A stretch of 64,000 nucleotides of DNA from Caryophanales bacterium UBA1188 (GTDB lineage Bacteria > Bacillota_I > Bacilli_A > Izemoplasmatales > UBA1188), in NCBI GenBank assembly GCA_002310135.1, contig DBYK01000003.1, forward strand, positions 62,001 to 126,000, read 5' to 3'. Positions 1 through 9,468 of this stretch are shown here, piece by piece. The notes beneath the pieces were generated by a model. That model ran no database searches and was not told the origin of the DNA. It worked only from the letters and a program-made list of their open reading frames with translations. How positions within the stretch are numbered: the first letter of the stretch is position 1; each line of letters begins with the position of its first letter. A program made the translations under genes and the position numbers.

Positions 1-1300
1 GAAGTTCATCTTTCTTATTTTCATTTAGAACTTTAAGTACTCTTTCTGCGAGTTTAATTCCACCATTACCGCCATTTGTATGAATATCTGCGAGTTCAAA
101 ATTGTATCCTTTATCTCTAAGATATCCTTCTAATGCGTCAATTTCTTTATCTGTATCAGTATAGAATTTATTTATTGCAATAACAAATGGAAGATTGAAA
201 TTTTTAATTGTTTCAATATGCCTTTCTAGGTTTTCACAACCCTTAATCATTGCTTCTATATTTTCTTCTTTTAGATTTTCAAGTTCTACTCCACCATGCA
301 TCTTAAGAGCTCTAATAGTTGCGACTAAAATACAGGCACTTGGGTGAATCCCTGAGATTCTTGCTTTAATATCTAAGAATTTTTCAAGTCCTAAATCTGC
401 GCCAAATCCAGCCTCTGTAATAACTACATCACTTAAATGTTTCGCATAAGTTGTAGCCATAATGGAATTACATCCATGGGCAATATTTGCGAATGGTCCA
501 CCATGAATTATTGCAGGGCCTCCTTCAGTAGTTTGAACTAAATTTGGTTTAAATGCTTCTTTTAATAAAAGAAGGAGTGAACCAGTGATGTTTAAATCTT
601 TTAATAATATTTCCTTTCCATCTTTAGAATATGCAACTAATGAATTATTGAGTCTATTTTCTAAATCTTTGAAATCTTTAGATAAACATAAAATCGCCAT
701 TAATTCAGTTGCAACAGTAATTCTGAATTGATCTAATCTTTCAACACCATTGAATTTTGAACCCTGACCAATTTTTACACTTCTAAGCGCTCTATCGTTT
801 ACATCTAGACATCTCGCCCAAACAACTCTATCAGGATCTATATTTAATTGTGAATCATAATATATTTCATTATCTATTACTGCAGAAACTAAATTATTTG
901 CGCTTGTTAAAGCGTGCATATCACCTGTGAAATGGAAATTGATATCCTCCATTGGTACTACTTGTGAATATCCTCCACCAGTTGCACCACCTTTAAGACC
1001 CATAACAGGTCCAAGTGATGGTTCTCTTAACGCTAGGCAAACATTAACGTTTAGTTTCCTTAAAGCTTGAGCAAGACCAATAGAGACTGTAGTTTTACCT
1101 TCACCAGCTTTAGTTGGAGTAATTGCGGATACTAAAACAACTTTTCCGTTATGATTTTTCTTATTTAAGATTGAATCATTGATTTTAGCTTTATATTTTC
1201 CATATAATTCTAAATCATCTTCACCTAAATCTAGTTCTTTTGCTACATCTTTAATATTTCTTAATTTAATCTCTTGTTGAACTTCTAAATCGCTTTTCAT
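1..1300 (-). CDS. fhs: Formate--tetrahydrofolate ligase, 3' end outside the window
   Basis: Makes 10-formyl-THF from formate, THF and ATP in cytoplasmic one-carbon metabolism. About 433 N-terminal residues of the usual ~555 are visible; the rest lies beyond position 1. The reading starts MKSDLEVQQEIKLRNI at an ATG at 1300. It contains the nucleotide-binding loop TPTKAGEGKTT at about residues 61-71, then GPVMGLKGGATGGGYSQV, FTGDMHALTSANNL and TEAGFGADLGLEKF, all typical of the family. The ribosome binding site GGAGG at 1309-1313 lies inside the end of the upstream sigma-like gene, and only 3 bases separate the two genes, so this is the last visible gene of the phoH-led operon. Confidence 0.97.
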   Translation of the reverse strand, partial: MKSDLEVQQEIKLRNIKDVAKELDLGEDDLELYGKYKAKINDSILNKKNHNGKVVLVSAITPTKAGEGKTTVSIGLAQALRKLNVNVCLALREPSLGPVMGLKGGATGGGYSQVVPMEDINFHFTGDMHALTSANNLVSAVIDNEIYYDSQLNIDPDRVVWARCLDVNDRALRSVKIGQGSKFNGVERLDQFRITVATELMAILCLSKDFKDLENRLNNSLVAYSKDGKEILLKDLNITGSLLLLLKEAFKPNLVQTTEGGPAIIHGGPFANIAHGCNSIMATTYAKHLSDVVITEAGFGADLGLEKFLDIKARISGIHPSACILVATIRALKMHGGVELENLKEENIEAMIKGCENLERHIETIKNFNLPFVIAINKFYTDTDKEIDALEGYLRDKGYNFELADIHTNGGNGGIKLAERVLKVLNENKKDEL

Positions 1301-1303
1301 ATC

Positions 1304-2050
1304 TCAATCCTCCATCTGCCTTCTAAGCTTCTTTAAAGACAAATTAATTATTTGTCTTATTCTTTCATGTGAAACATTATATAAGTTAGATATTTCATCT
1401 ATACTCATCTTCTTTTTTCCAAATACCCCATAATAATGAGATAATATCTTCTTTTCTTTATCATTTAATATTTCAAATGATAACAATAAAGTATCCAAAT
1501 CATCATCTATAGATGTGTCATCTTTAATTTCAGATTCGATATATAAAGATATACAATCATCTTTTTTGATTTCAACATTCAAAATAGATGATGCAAGATT
1601 TTTTAAATCTTCGTGCTCTTCTTTTTCAATTTTCAAATATTCAACTACTTCAATATCGCTAGGATATCTTTTAAGTTTTTTATATAATGCTTTTTCTGCA
1701 TCAATTAATTTATTCAATTTTTTAGTCATATCTTCTGGAATAGATGAGGTGGATAGCGCTTCATCATTCGCTTTTTTTATTTTGTTTACTAAATATGTCT
1801 TTAAGAAATCTTTGAAATTAATCTTCCTTGATAAATCAAATATATTTAGTGCATTTAAAAACGCTAAATATGATTCTTGAATTAATTCATCATTAGATAA
1901 ATAATTTGATTTAACTTTAGATGCAGCATCTTTAATTATATCTATATTATCATTTAGAAGAGTCTCTATTATCTTTTCATTTTCAGTTTTGTTTATATCC
2001 AATCTTAATTTTAAGATTAAGTCTAAAGTTTCTTTATTTGTTAGTGCCAT
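1304..2050 (-). CDS. Divergent sigma-70-like protein
   Basis: A 248-residue protein that resembles a small sigma-70 factor. The C-terminus has a clear region-4 helix-turn-helix (IDEISNLYNVSHERIRQI, then LKKLRR), and residues ~50-95 look like a degenerate region 2 (LIQESYLAFLNALNIFD matches the LIQEGxxGLxxAxxxFD pattern). Residues ~115-150 resemble region 3 (LYKKLKRYPSDIEVVEYL). I chose the ATG at 2050 (MALTNK) because a longer reading from 2104 would overlap the nif3 coding region by 47 bases; the chosen start leaves 7. It could be an alternative sigma factor or a sigma-like regulator. No anti-sigma gene is adjacent. Confidence 0.8.
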   Translation of the reverse strand: MALTNKETLDLILKLRLDINKTENEKIIETLLNDNIDIIKDAASKVKSNYLSNDELIQESYLAFLNALNIFDLSRKINFKDFLKTYLVNKIKKANDEALSTSSIPEDMTKKLNKLIDAEKALYKKLKRYPSDIEVVEYLKIEKEEHEDLKNLASSILNVEIKKDDCISLYIESEIKDDTSIDDDLDTLLLSFEILNDKEKKILSHYYGVFGKKKMSIDEISNLYNVSHERIRQIINLSLKKLRRQMED

Positions 2051-2057
2051 AATATAC

Positions 2058-2816
2058 CTACATTCTTCTATATGGAATAACATTAGTTTTAGATGTAATA
2101 ACATTTAATTTATCATCAAGATTCTTTAAATCTTCAGCAATACAATCTGCGAACCTTATTTCTATGTGATGCCCTACATCTAAAACATTTAAGCCTAATC
2201 TTTTAGCTTCTATTCCTTTAGAATAAGTCATATCTCCAGTGATAAATAAATCTAATTCTTTCTCTTTAGCAGAACTAAAATACTGAGATCCACTTCCTCC
2301 AATAATTCCAACTTTTTCTACTACTAAATTAGAAATTCCATAATAATCACAAGATTCGATATTTAGAACTCTTTTTATATTTTTAACAAAGTCTTCTAAA
2401 GAAGACTTATCAATATTTCCATAAACACCAATATTATCTTCCATAGATAATATTTCTTTATTTTTAAGTCCAATTAAATCTCCTAAATAATCATTCATTT
2501 TAACTGAATCAAAATTTGTATGAAGAGAATAATTTGCAATATCATATTTTATTAAATCTTTAATAATAGAACCTAGACCTTCATCCAAATTTAAATTAGA
2601 TAGAGGATGGAATAATAGAGGATGATGAGTGATTATTAAATCAACATTCTCAAGGATTGCTTCATCCATTACTTCTCTTGTAAGATCTAGTGCGAGTAAT
2701 ACTTTCTTTACATCTTTTTCGTATGAACCAACCATTAATCCTACGTTATCGTAGGATGCTTTTAAGTCTATTGGATATAGGTTAGATAAATATGAGGTTA
2801 ATTCCTTTAATTTCAT
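2058..2816 (-). CDS. Nif3-like dinuclear metal-centre protein (YqfO family)
   Basis: A 252-residue Nif3/NGG1p-interacting factor 3 family protein. The motifs are LYPIDLKASYDNVGLMVGS near the N-terminus, IITHHPLLFHPL (metal-binding histidines) at ~60-71, SLHTNFDS at ~96-103, and near the C-terminus GDMTYSKGIEAKRLGLNVLD followed by GHHIEIRF. Family members form hexameric rings with a dinuclear metal site; the substrate is not firmly known. It overlaps trmK by 4 bases, the usual arrangement downstream of rpoD in Bacilli. It is near the length of single-domain members and lacks the large central insertion of longer homologs. Confidence 0.92.
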   Translation of the reverse strand: MKLKELTSYLSNLYPIDLKASYDNVGLMVGSYEKDVKKVLLALDLTREVMDEAILENVDLIITHHPLLFHPLSNLNLDEGLGSIIKDLIKYDIANYSLHTNFDSVKMNDYLGDLIGLKNKEILSMEDNIGVYGNIDKSSLEDFVKNIKRVLNIESCDYYGISNLVVEKVGIIGGSGSQYFSSAKEKELDLFITGDMTYSKGIEAKRLGLNVLDVGHHIEIRFADCIAEDLKNLDDKLNVITSKTNVIPYRRM

Positions 2817-3466
2817 TTAATTATCTCCTCTAATTGCTTAATTTCATTTATTATTGATTCTTTGGATTTAGCTTTATTTTTAGCTTCAGTTAAGATGTTA
2901 ATCTTCTTTTCGATATATTCAATAAATTCTTTAGGCTTGTTCTTTAAAATTTTAGGCCCATATTCTAGTTCAGGTTGAGAATATTTAATAATTGAATTTG
3001 ATTTAATTCCTACAATTATAGGATAAAAATGGCCTTTACATTTAATAAATGCTTCATCTATTATCTCATAACCATTATTCATAAGATGACATCTTACAAT
3101 ATTAGAATCATTGTTAGGTTCAAGTATTAAAAGAGGATTATTCTTTATAAGAGAAAAATCTAATATATCTTTTATAAGAATTCCTCCCATCCCTGCAATA
3201 ACAACTGTGTCATATTTAAGGTCAGTAAGATTCTTAAAGCCATCAGATAGAATTGGGATTATAAAATCAGTTAAGTTATTGGCTTCGATGTTTAGAGTTG
3301 CTCTATTAAGAGGACCAATTTTATTATCAACTGCGTATACTATTTTTGTTTTATTCTCTTTAACAAGATAAATAGGTAGTAACGCATGGTCACAACCGAT
3401 ATCTACAACTATTGAATCCTCATTTATAAATGAGGAAATAACCTTAAGCCTATAACTGATGTTCAT
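2813..3466 (-). CDS. trmK: tRNA (adenine(22)-N1)-methyltransferase
   Basis: A 217-residue SAM-dependent methyltransferase. The N-terminal VVDIGCDHALLPIYLV is the SAM-binding motif I of TrmK, followed by AVDNKIGPLNRATLN and VVIAGMGG. It methylates N1 of A22 in tRNA. A C-terminal helical segment (IEKKINILTEAKNKAK) fits the coiled-coil C-domain of the family. Its start overlaps the rpoD stop by one base (TAATG) and its end overlaps nif3 by 4 bases, so translation is probably coupled. The gene follows rpoD as in Bacillus. Confidence 0.93.
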   Translation of the reverse strand: MNISYRLKVISSFINEDSIVVDIGCDHALLPIYLVKENKTKIVYAVDNKIGPLNRATLNIEANNLTDFIIPILSDGFKNLTDLKYDTVVIAGMGGILIKDILDFSLIKNNPLLILEPNNDSNIVRCHLMNNGYEIIDEAFIKCKGHFYPIIVGIKSNSIIKYSQPELEYGPKILKNKPKEFIEYIEKKINILTEAKNKAKSKESIINEIKQLEEIIK

Positions 3467-4842
3467 TATTTCATATAATCCCTGAGTTTATTGCTTCTTG
3501 ACGGATGTCTAAGTTTCCTTAAAGCTTTAGCTTCTATTTGACGTATTCTTTCTCTTGTAACGCCAAATTCTTTGCCTACTTCTTCTAAAGTTTTAGTTCT
3601 TCCATCAATTAGTCCGAATCTCAATTTAATTACTCTTTCTTCTCTATCTGAAAGATTATTTAGAAGATTATTTAATTCTCTTTTCAATGATTCATTTGCG
3701 GTATATTCTTCTGGATTTAAATTTTCATTATCTGGAACAAAATCGCCATATGATGAATCATCTTCTTCACCTACTGGGTCTTCTAAAGACTTAGTCTTTT
3801 GAGATATCCTTTTAATCATCATCAATTTTTCAAGAGTTATTCCCATACAATATGCAAGTTCTTCATAAGTAGGTTTTCTTCCAAGTTCATGAGTTAATTC
3901 TCTTTCTCTTTTATTCAATTTATTGATTGTTTCATTCATATGAACAGGAATTCTAATAGTTCTTGCTTGATCAGCAATCGCTCTTGTGATAGCTTGTTTA
4001 ATCCAGCCTGTTGCATAAGTTGAAAACTTATTACCTTTTGTATAATCAAATTTTAATACAGCTTTAGATAGACCAATAGAACCTTCTTGAATTAAATCAG
4101 CGAATTCCATATCTGGATTATTGAAATGTTTCGCAATATTAACGACTAATCTTAAATTAGCTTCAGTGAGAGCTTTTCTCGCTTTTTCTCCTTTATCTTG
4201 TCTTTTTTGGTATTCTTCAAGTTCTAAATCTGTAAATTCAACACCTTCATCTAAGAGTCTTTGATGTTCTTCTTTTTCCATCTTTGTATCATAGATGATT
4301 TTTGCGATTTCTCTTTCTTTTTCAGGTGTTAAAAGATCGATTCTACCAATTTCTTTAAGATACATCTTAACTGGGTCTGAAACAACGATTTTTTGGTTAG
4401 TTAAAGATGATTGTGAATCGATTAAGTCATCAAAATTATCGTATAAAATTATTTCATCGCTCTTTTCTAATGAACTATCTTCATAGAAACTACTGTCATC
4501 TAAAGAATCAAAATCAATATCATCTTCATCTTCAAGTTCTTCTAGTTCCTCATCTAAGTCGCTATCTTTATCTAGTTCATCTAAATATTCTTCTAAGTTA
4601 TCCTTGTTGTCATTTATATCATCATAATATTGATCGTCATCTTGATTTTCCATATCATATGATTCATAGCCATCTTCATCATCAAGTGGTTTAAAACCAT
4701 CAACGATTCCTTCTTTTTTTAAAATATCTATTATTTCAATTCTTTCTGGATCACTACTAGCGTATAACTTATTGAGCTCATCAAGTGGAATATATCCTAA
4801 CTTTTTAGCTTGTTCATAAATTTTCTTTTGATTTTCAGTCAT
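3466..4842 (-). CDS. rpoD: Primary sigma factor RpoD/SigA
   Basis: A 458-residue housekeeping sigma factor. Region 2 runs from about 225 to 300 and includes DLIQEGSIGLSKAVLKFDY and FSTYATGWIKQAITRAIADQ; region 3 follows at ~310-385. Region 4 near the C-terminus contains RFGLIDGRTKTLEEVGKEFG and VTRERIRQIEAKALRKLRHP. Residues ~55-125 are a long, very acidic, low-complexity stretch rich in Asp, Glu, Tyr and Ser between the N-terminal region-1.1-like part and the core. The ATG overlaps the dnaG stop by 4 bases, as in the classical dnaG-rpoD macromolecular synthesis operon. Confidence 0.97.
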   Translation of the reverse strand: MTENQKKIYEQAKKLGYIPLDELNKLYASSDPERIEIIDILKKEGIVDGFKPLDDEDGYESYDMENQDDDQYYDDINDNKDNLEEYLDELDKDSDLDEELEELEDEDDIDFDSLDDSSFYEDSSLEKSDEIILYDNFDDLIDSQSSLTNQKIVVSDPVKMYLKEIGRIDLLTPEKEREIAKIIYDTKMEKEEHQRLLDEGVEFTDLELEEYQKRQDKGEKARKALTEANLRLVVNIAKHFNNPDMEFADLIQEGSIGLSKAVLKFDYTKGNKFSTYATGWIKQAITRAIADQARTIRIPVHMNETINKLNKRERELTHELGRKPTYEELAYCMGITLEKLMMIKRISQKTKSLEDPVGEEDDSSYGDFVPDNENLNPEEYTANESLKRELNNLLNNLSDREERVIKLRFGLIDGRTKTLEEVGKEFGVTRERIRQIEAKALRKLRHPSRSNKLRDYMK

Positions 4843-6578
4843 CTTCTAAACTCCTTTTTTAATTCAATTAATCTTTTTTGAATTTCAATCTTTTCTTCTT
4901 TGGATTTCAACCCAGAAAATAATTCGTTTTCACAATTCTTTATTTCATCTTTAATAAGAGACTTTTTATAATTATTAATGATATTTGTGTTTAAATCATT
5001 TATGGAATAATCGATTTTTTCATCAAAGATGAAATCTTTATATACACCTCTTCTAATAAGTTCTTCTATTAAATCATTTGATTTAAAATTAGAATTTGTG
5101 TCATATAAATCTGAAATCTCCACAAATATTTTTCTATAATTCTTATTCGTCATGAATGTTATTCTATCAAAGGCATCAATTATCGACTTGTAATAAGAAT
5201 AATCTTTGATTGAATAATTAATCATGAATTCTTCGGCTTTATCTTTAATACTCACAATTGAGAATCTTTCATCAACGTTCTTTTTATCTTTTTTAATAGG
5301 TTTAAACCTATTAATAAATGATTTATAATCTTCACTTATAGATTCATATGAGACTTTTAAATCTATAGATAATCTTTTTAAGTAAACTTCAATAGCAGTT
5401 TTGGATGTTTCTCCTTTGATTTTTTCGAATATATCATTCTTAAAAGACTCTAGATTGAAAGATGAAAGGTTTGGATAATCTAATTTAGTTAGTTCATATA
5501 GATATCCAATTTTATCTAGTCTATTTTTAGTAATTTCTTCTAAATATTTATCTTTTCCATATTTTCTTAGATATTCATCAGGATCAAGGCCATCTTTTAA
5601 GATTGTGATAGAATAGTTAACATTTACTTCTTCTAATCTATTGATACAAGTTTTAACTGCCTTTATACCTGCATCATCACCATCTAAACATATCACAACA
5701 TTTTTAGTGTATTTAGATATTAATTCAGCTTGTTCTTTGGTCATACTTGTGCCCATTAACGCAACTGAATTCAAAATTCCAAAAGCATAAGATGAGATAA
5801 CATCCATATATCCTTCATTTAAGATGAGATAATTAACTTTACTTAGGCTTCTAATAGCTTTATCTAAATTGAATACAAGTTCACCTTTTCTAAAAATAGT
5901 AGTTTCTTTAGAATTCAAATATTTATTTAGTGAAGATGAATCATCTTTATAAATTCTTCCACCAAAAGCCACAGTTCTTCCTTGTACGTCTCTAATTGGG
6001 ACAACAATTCTATCTGTGAAGATATCTGTAGTTCCATTAGAGAGGCCATTTTCTATGATATCTGACATCAAATAACCTTTACTAACTAATGAATTAGTTA
6101 AGGCCTTTTCATCGCTTGGAGCAATACCGATTTGATATTCTTTTATTGTCTTATCATTTATTCCTCTTTTATTTAAATAATCTCTCGCATCTTTAGATGC
6201 ATTCTCATCATTCATTAGGAATGTATAAAATTTAGATGCAAGACCCATTATTTCATAATCTTTTTTTGTTTTATCTTGCTTTTCAGTTAGATATTCTGAA
6301 ATATCGATATGATATTCATTAGCTAAAAATTTTGTTGCATCTATTACTGACAAATGTTTGAATTCTTCAATAAATTTAATAGCATTTCCAGCTTTATGAC
6401 AAACCCAACACTGAAATATACCTCTTTCACGAGATACACTCATAGATGGGTTGTTGTCATCATGAAATGGACAAAGACCGAAAAGATTCTTTCCTTTCGG
6501 TTCTAAGTGGACATATTTTGATACAACATCCACAATATCTACATTTTCGAGGACTTTTTCAAAAATGTTTGTTGCCAT
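4839..6578 (-). CDS. dnaG: DNA primase
   Basis: A 579-residue bacterial primase that makes RNA primers for replication. The N-terminal CHC2 zinc finger spans about residues 37-64 (CPFHDDNNPSMSV, then CWVCHKAGNAI). The catalytic TOPRIM core contains LILNEGYMDVISSYAFG and VICLDGDDAGIKAVKTCI, with the metal-binding acidic residues intact. The C-terminal ~180 residues are a divergent, lysine-rich helicase-binding domain. The start overlaps the glyS end by one base and the stop overlaps rpoD by 4, indicating one transcript. Confidence 0.97.
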   Translation of the reverse strand: MATNIFEKVLENVDIVDVVSKYVHLEPKGKNLFGLCPFHDDNNPSMSVSRERGIFQCWVCHKAGNAIKFIEEFKHLSVIDATKFLANEYHIDISEYLTEKQDKTKKDYEIMGLASKFYTFLMNDENASKDARDYLNKRGINDKTIKEYQIGIAPSDEKALTNSLVSKGYLMSDIIENGLSNGTTDIFTDRIVVPIRDVQGRTVAFGGRIYKDDSSSLNKYLNSKETTIFRKGELVFNLDKAIRSLSKVNYLILNEGYMDVISSYAFGILNSVALMGTSMTKEQAELISKYTKNVVICLDGDDAGIKAVKTCINRLEEVNVNYSITILKDGLDPDEYLRKYGKDKYLEEITKNRLDKIGYLYELTKLDYPNLSSFNLESFKNDIFEKIKGETSKTAIEVYLKRLSIDLKVSYESISEDYKSFINRFKPIKKDKKNVDERFSIVSIKDKAEEFMINYSIKDYSYYKSIIDAFDRITFMTNKNYRKIFVEISDLYDTNSNFKSNDLIEELIRRGVYKDFIFDEKIDYSINDLNTNIINNYKKSLIKDEIKNCENELFSGLKSKEEKIEIQKRLIELKKEFRR

Positions 6579-7957
6579 TAAAAATTAACTCTTTCTCTTA
6601 AATAATCCTTTATATCTTCTACTTTTACAATGTCTTGTTTCATTGTGTCTCTATCTCTTATAGTAACTGTACCATTAGCTAATGTATCGTCATCAATAGT
6701 TATAGCGAATGGTGTACCTATTGCATCAGATCTTCTGTATCTTTTTCCTATTGCTTGTGTATCATCATATGATACGTTAAATTCTTTACTCAACATTTCG
6801 AATACTTCAGTAGCTTTTTCACTGTGAACTTTTTTAATTAATGGTAAAACTACAGCTTTATATGGAGCTAAATAAGGATGAAGGTGAAGTATTTCTCTTG
6901 TATCGCCATTTTCTAATAGTTCATTCTCGTATGAATTTAGAATTAAAGCTAAAAATAATCTTCCAACACCTAGTGAAGGTTCAACTACATAAGGAATATA
7001 TTTTTCATTTGTTTCTGGATCTAAATATTCTAAAGATTCGCCACTAAATTCCATATGTTTAGATAAATCATAGTTTGTTCTTGAGGCTATTCCCCATAGT
7101 TCATCAAAACCCCAAGGATATCTAAACATGATATCTGTTGTGCCTTTAGAATAAAAAGCGAGTTTTTCTTTTGGGTGATCATATAAAGATAGATTTTCTT
7201 CTTTTATTCCTAAATTTGTTAAGAATTTAAATGAAAAATCTTTATAATATTCAAACCAATAATTTTCATCCCCAGGTTTTAAGAAGAATTCAAGTTCTAA
7301 TTGTTCAAATTCTCTCACTCTAAATAGGAAATTACCAGGAGTAATCTCATTTCTAAATGCTTTTCCTGCTTGGCCTATACCAAATGGTAGTTTTAATCTC
7401 ATAGCACGTTGAACATTTTTAAAATCAATATATATTCCTTGAGCTGTTTCAGGTCTTAAATATACAGTTGAAGATGAGTCTTCAACAACACCTTGATTTG
7501 TCTTATACATTAAAGAAAATGTTCTAGCTTGTGTCCAATCGCTCTTTCCACATACTGGACATTTAACATTATTCTCTTTTATAAATTTATCAATATCTTC
7601 TAGTTTCATTCCATCTGCATCTATTGTTCCTTTTGATGCTTTTTCAACTAGTTTATCAGCTCTTTCTCTATTATGGCAGTTCTTACAATCAACTTTAGGA
7701 TCGTTAAATGATTGAAGATGTCCTGATGCTTCCCAAACTTTAGAATTTAAAATTATAGGAGTATCTAGTCTCACATTGTATTTTGATTCATCAATAAATT
7801 TTTTAAACCATGCTTTTTTTATGTTATCTGTAAGGAGTGCGCCAAGAGGCCCAAAATCCCAGGCATTTGCGAGTCCGCCATATATTTCGCTTCCCGCAAA
7901 AACGAAGCCATATCTTTTCGCATAACTTACTAATTCTTCTAGTGTCATCATAATCAT
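6578..7957 (-). CDS. glyS: Glycyl-tRNA synthetase, dimeric type
   Basis: A 459-residue class II synthetase that charges tRNA-Gly. This is the single-chain alpha2 type, not the alpha2-beta2 type. Visible parts are FAGSEIYGGLANAWDFGPLG at the N-terminus, a zinc-binding insertion with CKNCHNRERADKLV and CPVCGKSDW, class II motif 2 (AFRNEITPGNFLFRVREFEQ) and motif 3 (EPSLGVGRLFLAL). The C-terminal anticodon-binding domain starts near residue 355 (APYKAVVLPL). Several in-frame ATGs occur at the start (MIMM); the third or fourth is better spaced from the AGGTAGGG element. It lies 3 bases after recO. Confidence 0.97.
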   Translation of the reverse strand: MIMMTLEELVSYAKRYGFVFAGSEIYGGLANAWDFGPLGALLTDNIKKAWFKKFIDESKYNVRLDTPIILNSKVWEASGHLQSFNDPKVDCKNCHNRERADKLVEKASKGTIDADGMKLEDIDKFIKENNVKCPVCGKSDWTQARTFSLMYKTNQGVVEDSSSTVYLRPETAQGIYIDFKNVQRAMRLKLPFGIGQAGKAFRNEITPGNFLFRVREFEQLELEFFLKPGDENYWFEYYKDFSFKFLTNLGIKEENLSLYDHPKEKLAFYSKGTTDIMFRYPWGFDELWGIASRTNYDLSKHMEFSGESLEYLDPETNEKYIPYVVEPSLGVGRLFLALILNSYENELLENGDTREILHLHPYLAPYKAVVLPLIKKVHSEKATEVFEMLSKEFNVSYDDTQAIGKRYRRSDAIGTPFAITIDDDTLANGTVTIRDRDTMKQDIVKVEDIKDYLRERVNF

Positions 7958-7960
7958 TCC

Positions 7961-8578
7961 CTACCTATTCATTATTTGATTGTATATTTTTTTACTTTTT
8001 AAATTGATTCCTAACTCTCTTTTAAAATAATCTATAAAGAAATTCTCTAAAAGTATTTCATCTATTAAAGAATCATTGTTCATTAATGATTCTATTGATT
8101 TAATTATTAAATCACCACATTCATATTCGTTTAAAAGATATTCTTTATTAGGGTTTATACCTAAAATCTTTAAGAGTAATAATTCGAACTTAAACAATGT
8201 GATTTTTGGATTATTAGATGTTTTAAGTTCATCTAAAGTGATTAGTATTAAATTATATAATTTAGATTCATCATTGGAATGATTAATCAACTCTAGAATA
8301 TATTCAATCATTATATTTGAAATTAAATATTTAGATAAATCATTCTTGATTTCACTATAATCATCTATTACATTTGCCTCTATCAAAGTTGGAAGTTTAG
8401 GGTTTTTTGATGGAACAAAATCAATCAAAGTTAGAGGTTCTGAAACAGCGAGTTTTTCAGAATTCTTTCTTTTCGCACCTCTTACTAGTAAAGATATTGA
8501 ACTATCTTTAGAAAGACATGTGATTATATAAGATGTTTCTTCATAATCTATTCTTCTTAAAACTAAACCCTTAATCAT
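7961..8578 (-). CDS. recO: DNA repair protein RecO
   Basis: A 205-residue RecO-type recombination mediator, which helps load RecA on SSB-coated gaps. The N-terminal OB fold starts IKGLVLRRIDYEETSYIITC and continues with SISLLVRGAKRKNSEKLAV, typical of RecO. The C-terminal helical domain is short and lacks the four-cysteine zinc site of some homologs. The ATG at 8578 overlaps the end of era by 8 bases. The order era-recO-glyS supports the call despite weak sequence conservation. Confidence 0.9.
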   Translation of the reverse strand: MIKGLVLRRIDYEETSYIITCLSKDSSISLLVRGAKRKNSEKLAVSEPLTLIDFVPSKNPKLPTLIEANVIDDYSEIKNDLSKYLISNIMIEYILELINHSNDESKLYNLILITLDELKTSNNPKITLFKFELLLLKILGINPNKEYLLNEYECGDLIIKSIESLMNNDSLIDEILLENFFIDYFKRELGINLKSKKIYNQIMNR

Positions 8579-9467
8579 TATTTTCTTCTTTTAATAAACC
8601 ATAATTCTTGAGTAATTGTGGTCTATCTCTCCACCCTTCTCTAACTTTAACGAATAATTCCAGATAAATTTTTTGTGACATCAAAGCTTCTATATCTTTT
8701 CTCGCTTCAACGCCAATTTTCTTTATCATTTGACCATTTTTACCAATTATGATTGGTTTTTGACTTTCTTTATCACAAATAATTGATGCGGAGATATGAG
8801 TAGACGTTATAGACTCTTTGAATTCATCTATATCAACTGTAATTGAGTGTGGAATTTCTTCATGAGTTAAATTGATTACTTTTTCTCTAATATATTCAGA
8901 AACGATGAATCTTAAAGGCCTATCTGTGAACAAATCTACATCGTAAATTGGTTCACCTTCATCTAAGAATTCTTTAATATCTAAAATTAATTTATCGACA
9001 TTATCTCCTTTTAAAGATGATATACAAACCCTATTAACAAAATTATATTCATTCTTAAAACCATCAAGTCTTGAGAAAAAATCAGCTTCATCAATAATTA
9101 AATCAGCTTTATTAATTACTAAAAAAGCTGGTGTTTCGCTTTCTTTAATAATATTGATTATACCTAAATCTGTATCATTAATCCTATCATATGAATTGAT
9201 GAAATATAGGATTAAATCACTATTCTTAAGACTCCTTCTTGTCTCCTTCATCATCTCTTTATTCATAAGATTATGAGTCTTATAGATACCTGGAGTATCA
9301 TAAAAGATGATTTGAGAAGATGAATCATTATAAATGCCCCTAATAGAGTTCCTTGTAGTTTGAACTTTTGAAGAGGTTATAGATAATTTGAGTTTTAATA
9401 CTTGATTTAAGAATGTTGATTTGCCAACATTACTTTTGCCTATGAGTGCAACACTCCCAAATTTCAT
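8571..9467 (-). CDS. era: GTPase Era
   Basis: A 298-residue ribosome-assembly GTPase that binds the 3' end of 16S rRNA. G1 is GKSNVGKST, switch I carries TTRNSIRG, G3 is DTPG and G4 is NKAD. The C-terminal KH domain includes IIGKNGQMIKKIGVEARKDI. I chose the ATG at 9467, one base after the cdd stop and preceded by GAAGG. An upstream TTG at 9488 would overlap cdd by 20 bases and is less likely. The gene sits between cdd and recO as in many Bacilli. Confidence 0.96.
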   Translation of the reverse strand: MKFGSVALIGKSNVGKSTFLNQVLKLKLSITSSKVQTTRNSIRGIYNDSSSQIIFYDTPGIYKTHNLMNKEMMKETRRSLKNSDLILYFINSYDRINDTDLGIINIIKESETPAFLVINKADLIIDEADFFSRLDGFKNEYNFVNRVCISSLKGDNVDKLILDIKEFLDEGEPIYDVDLFTDRPLRFIVSEYIREKVINLTHEEIPHSITVDIDEFKESITSTHISASIICDKESQKPIIIGKNGQMIKKIGVEARKDIEALMSQKIYLELFVKVREGWRDRPQLLKNYGLLKEENND

Positions 9468-9468
9468 A

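Noticed and set aside
4407..4694. Open frame on the plus strand opposite rpoD
   Set aside because: It arises from the acidic low-complexity rpoD codons and reads as His/Leu-rich nonsense.
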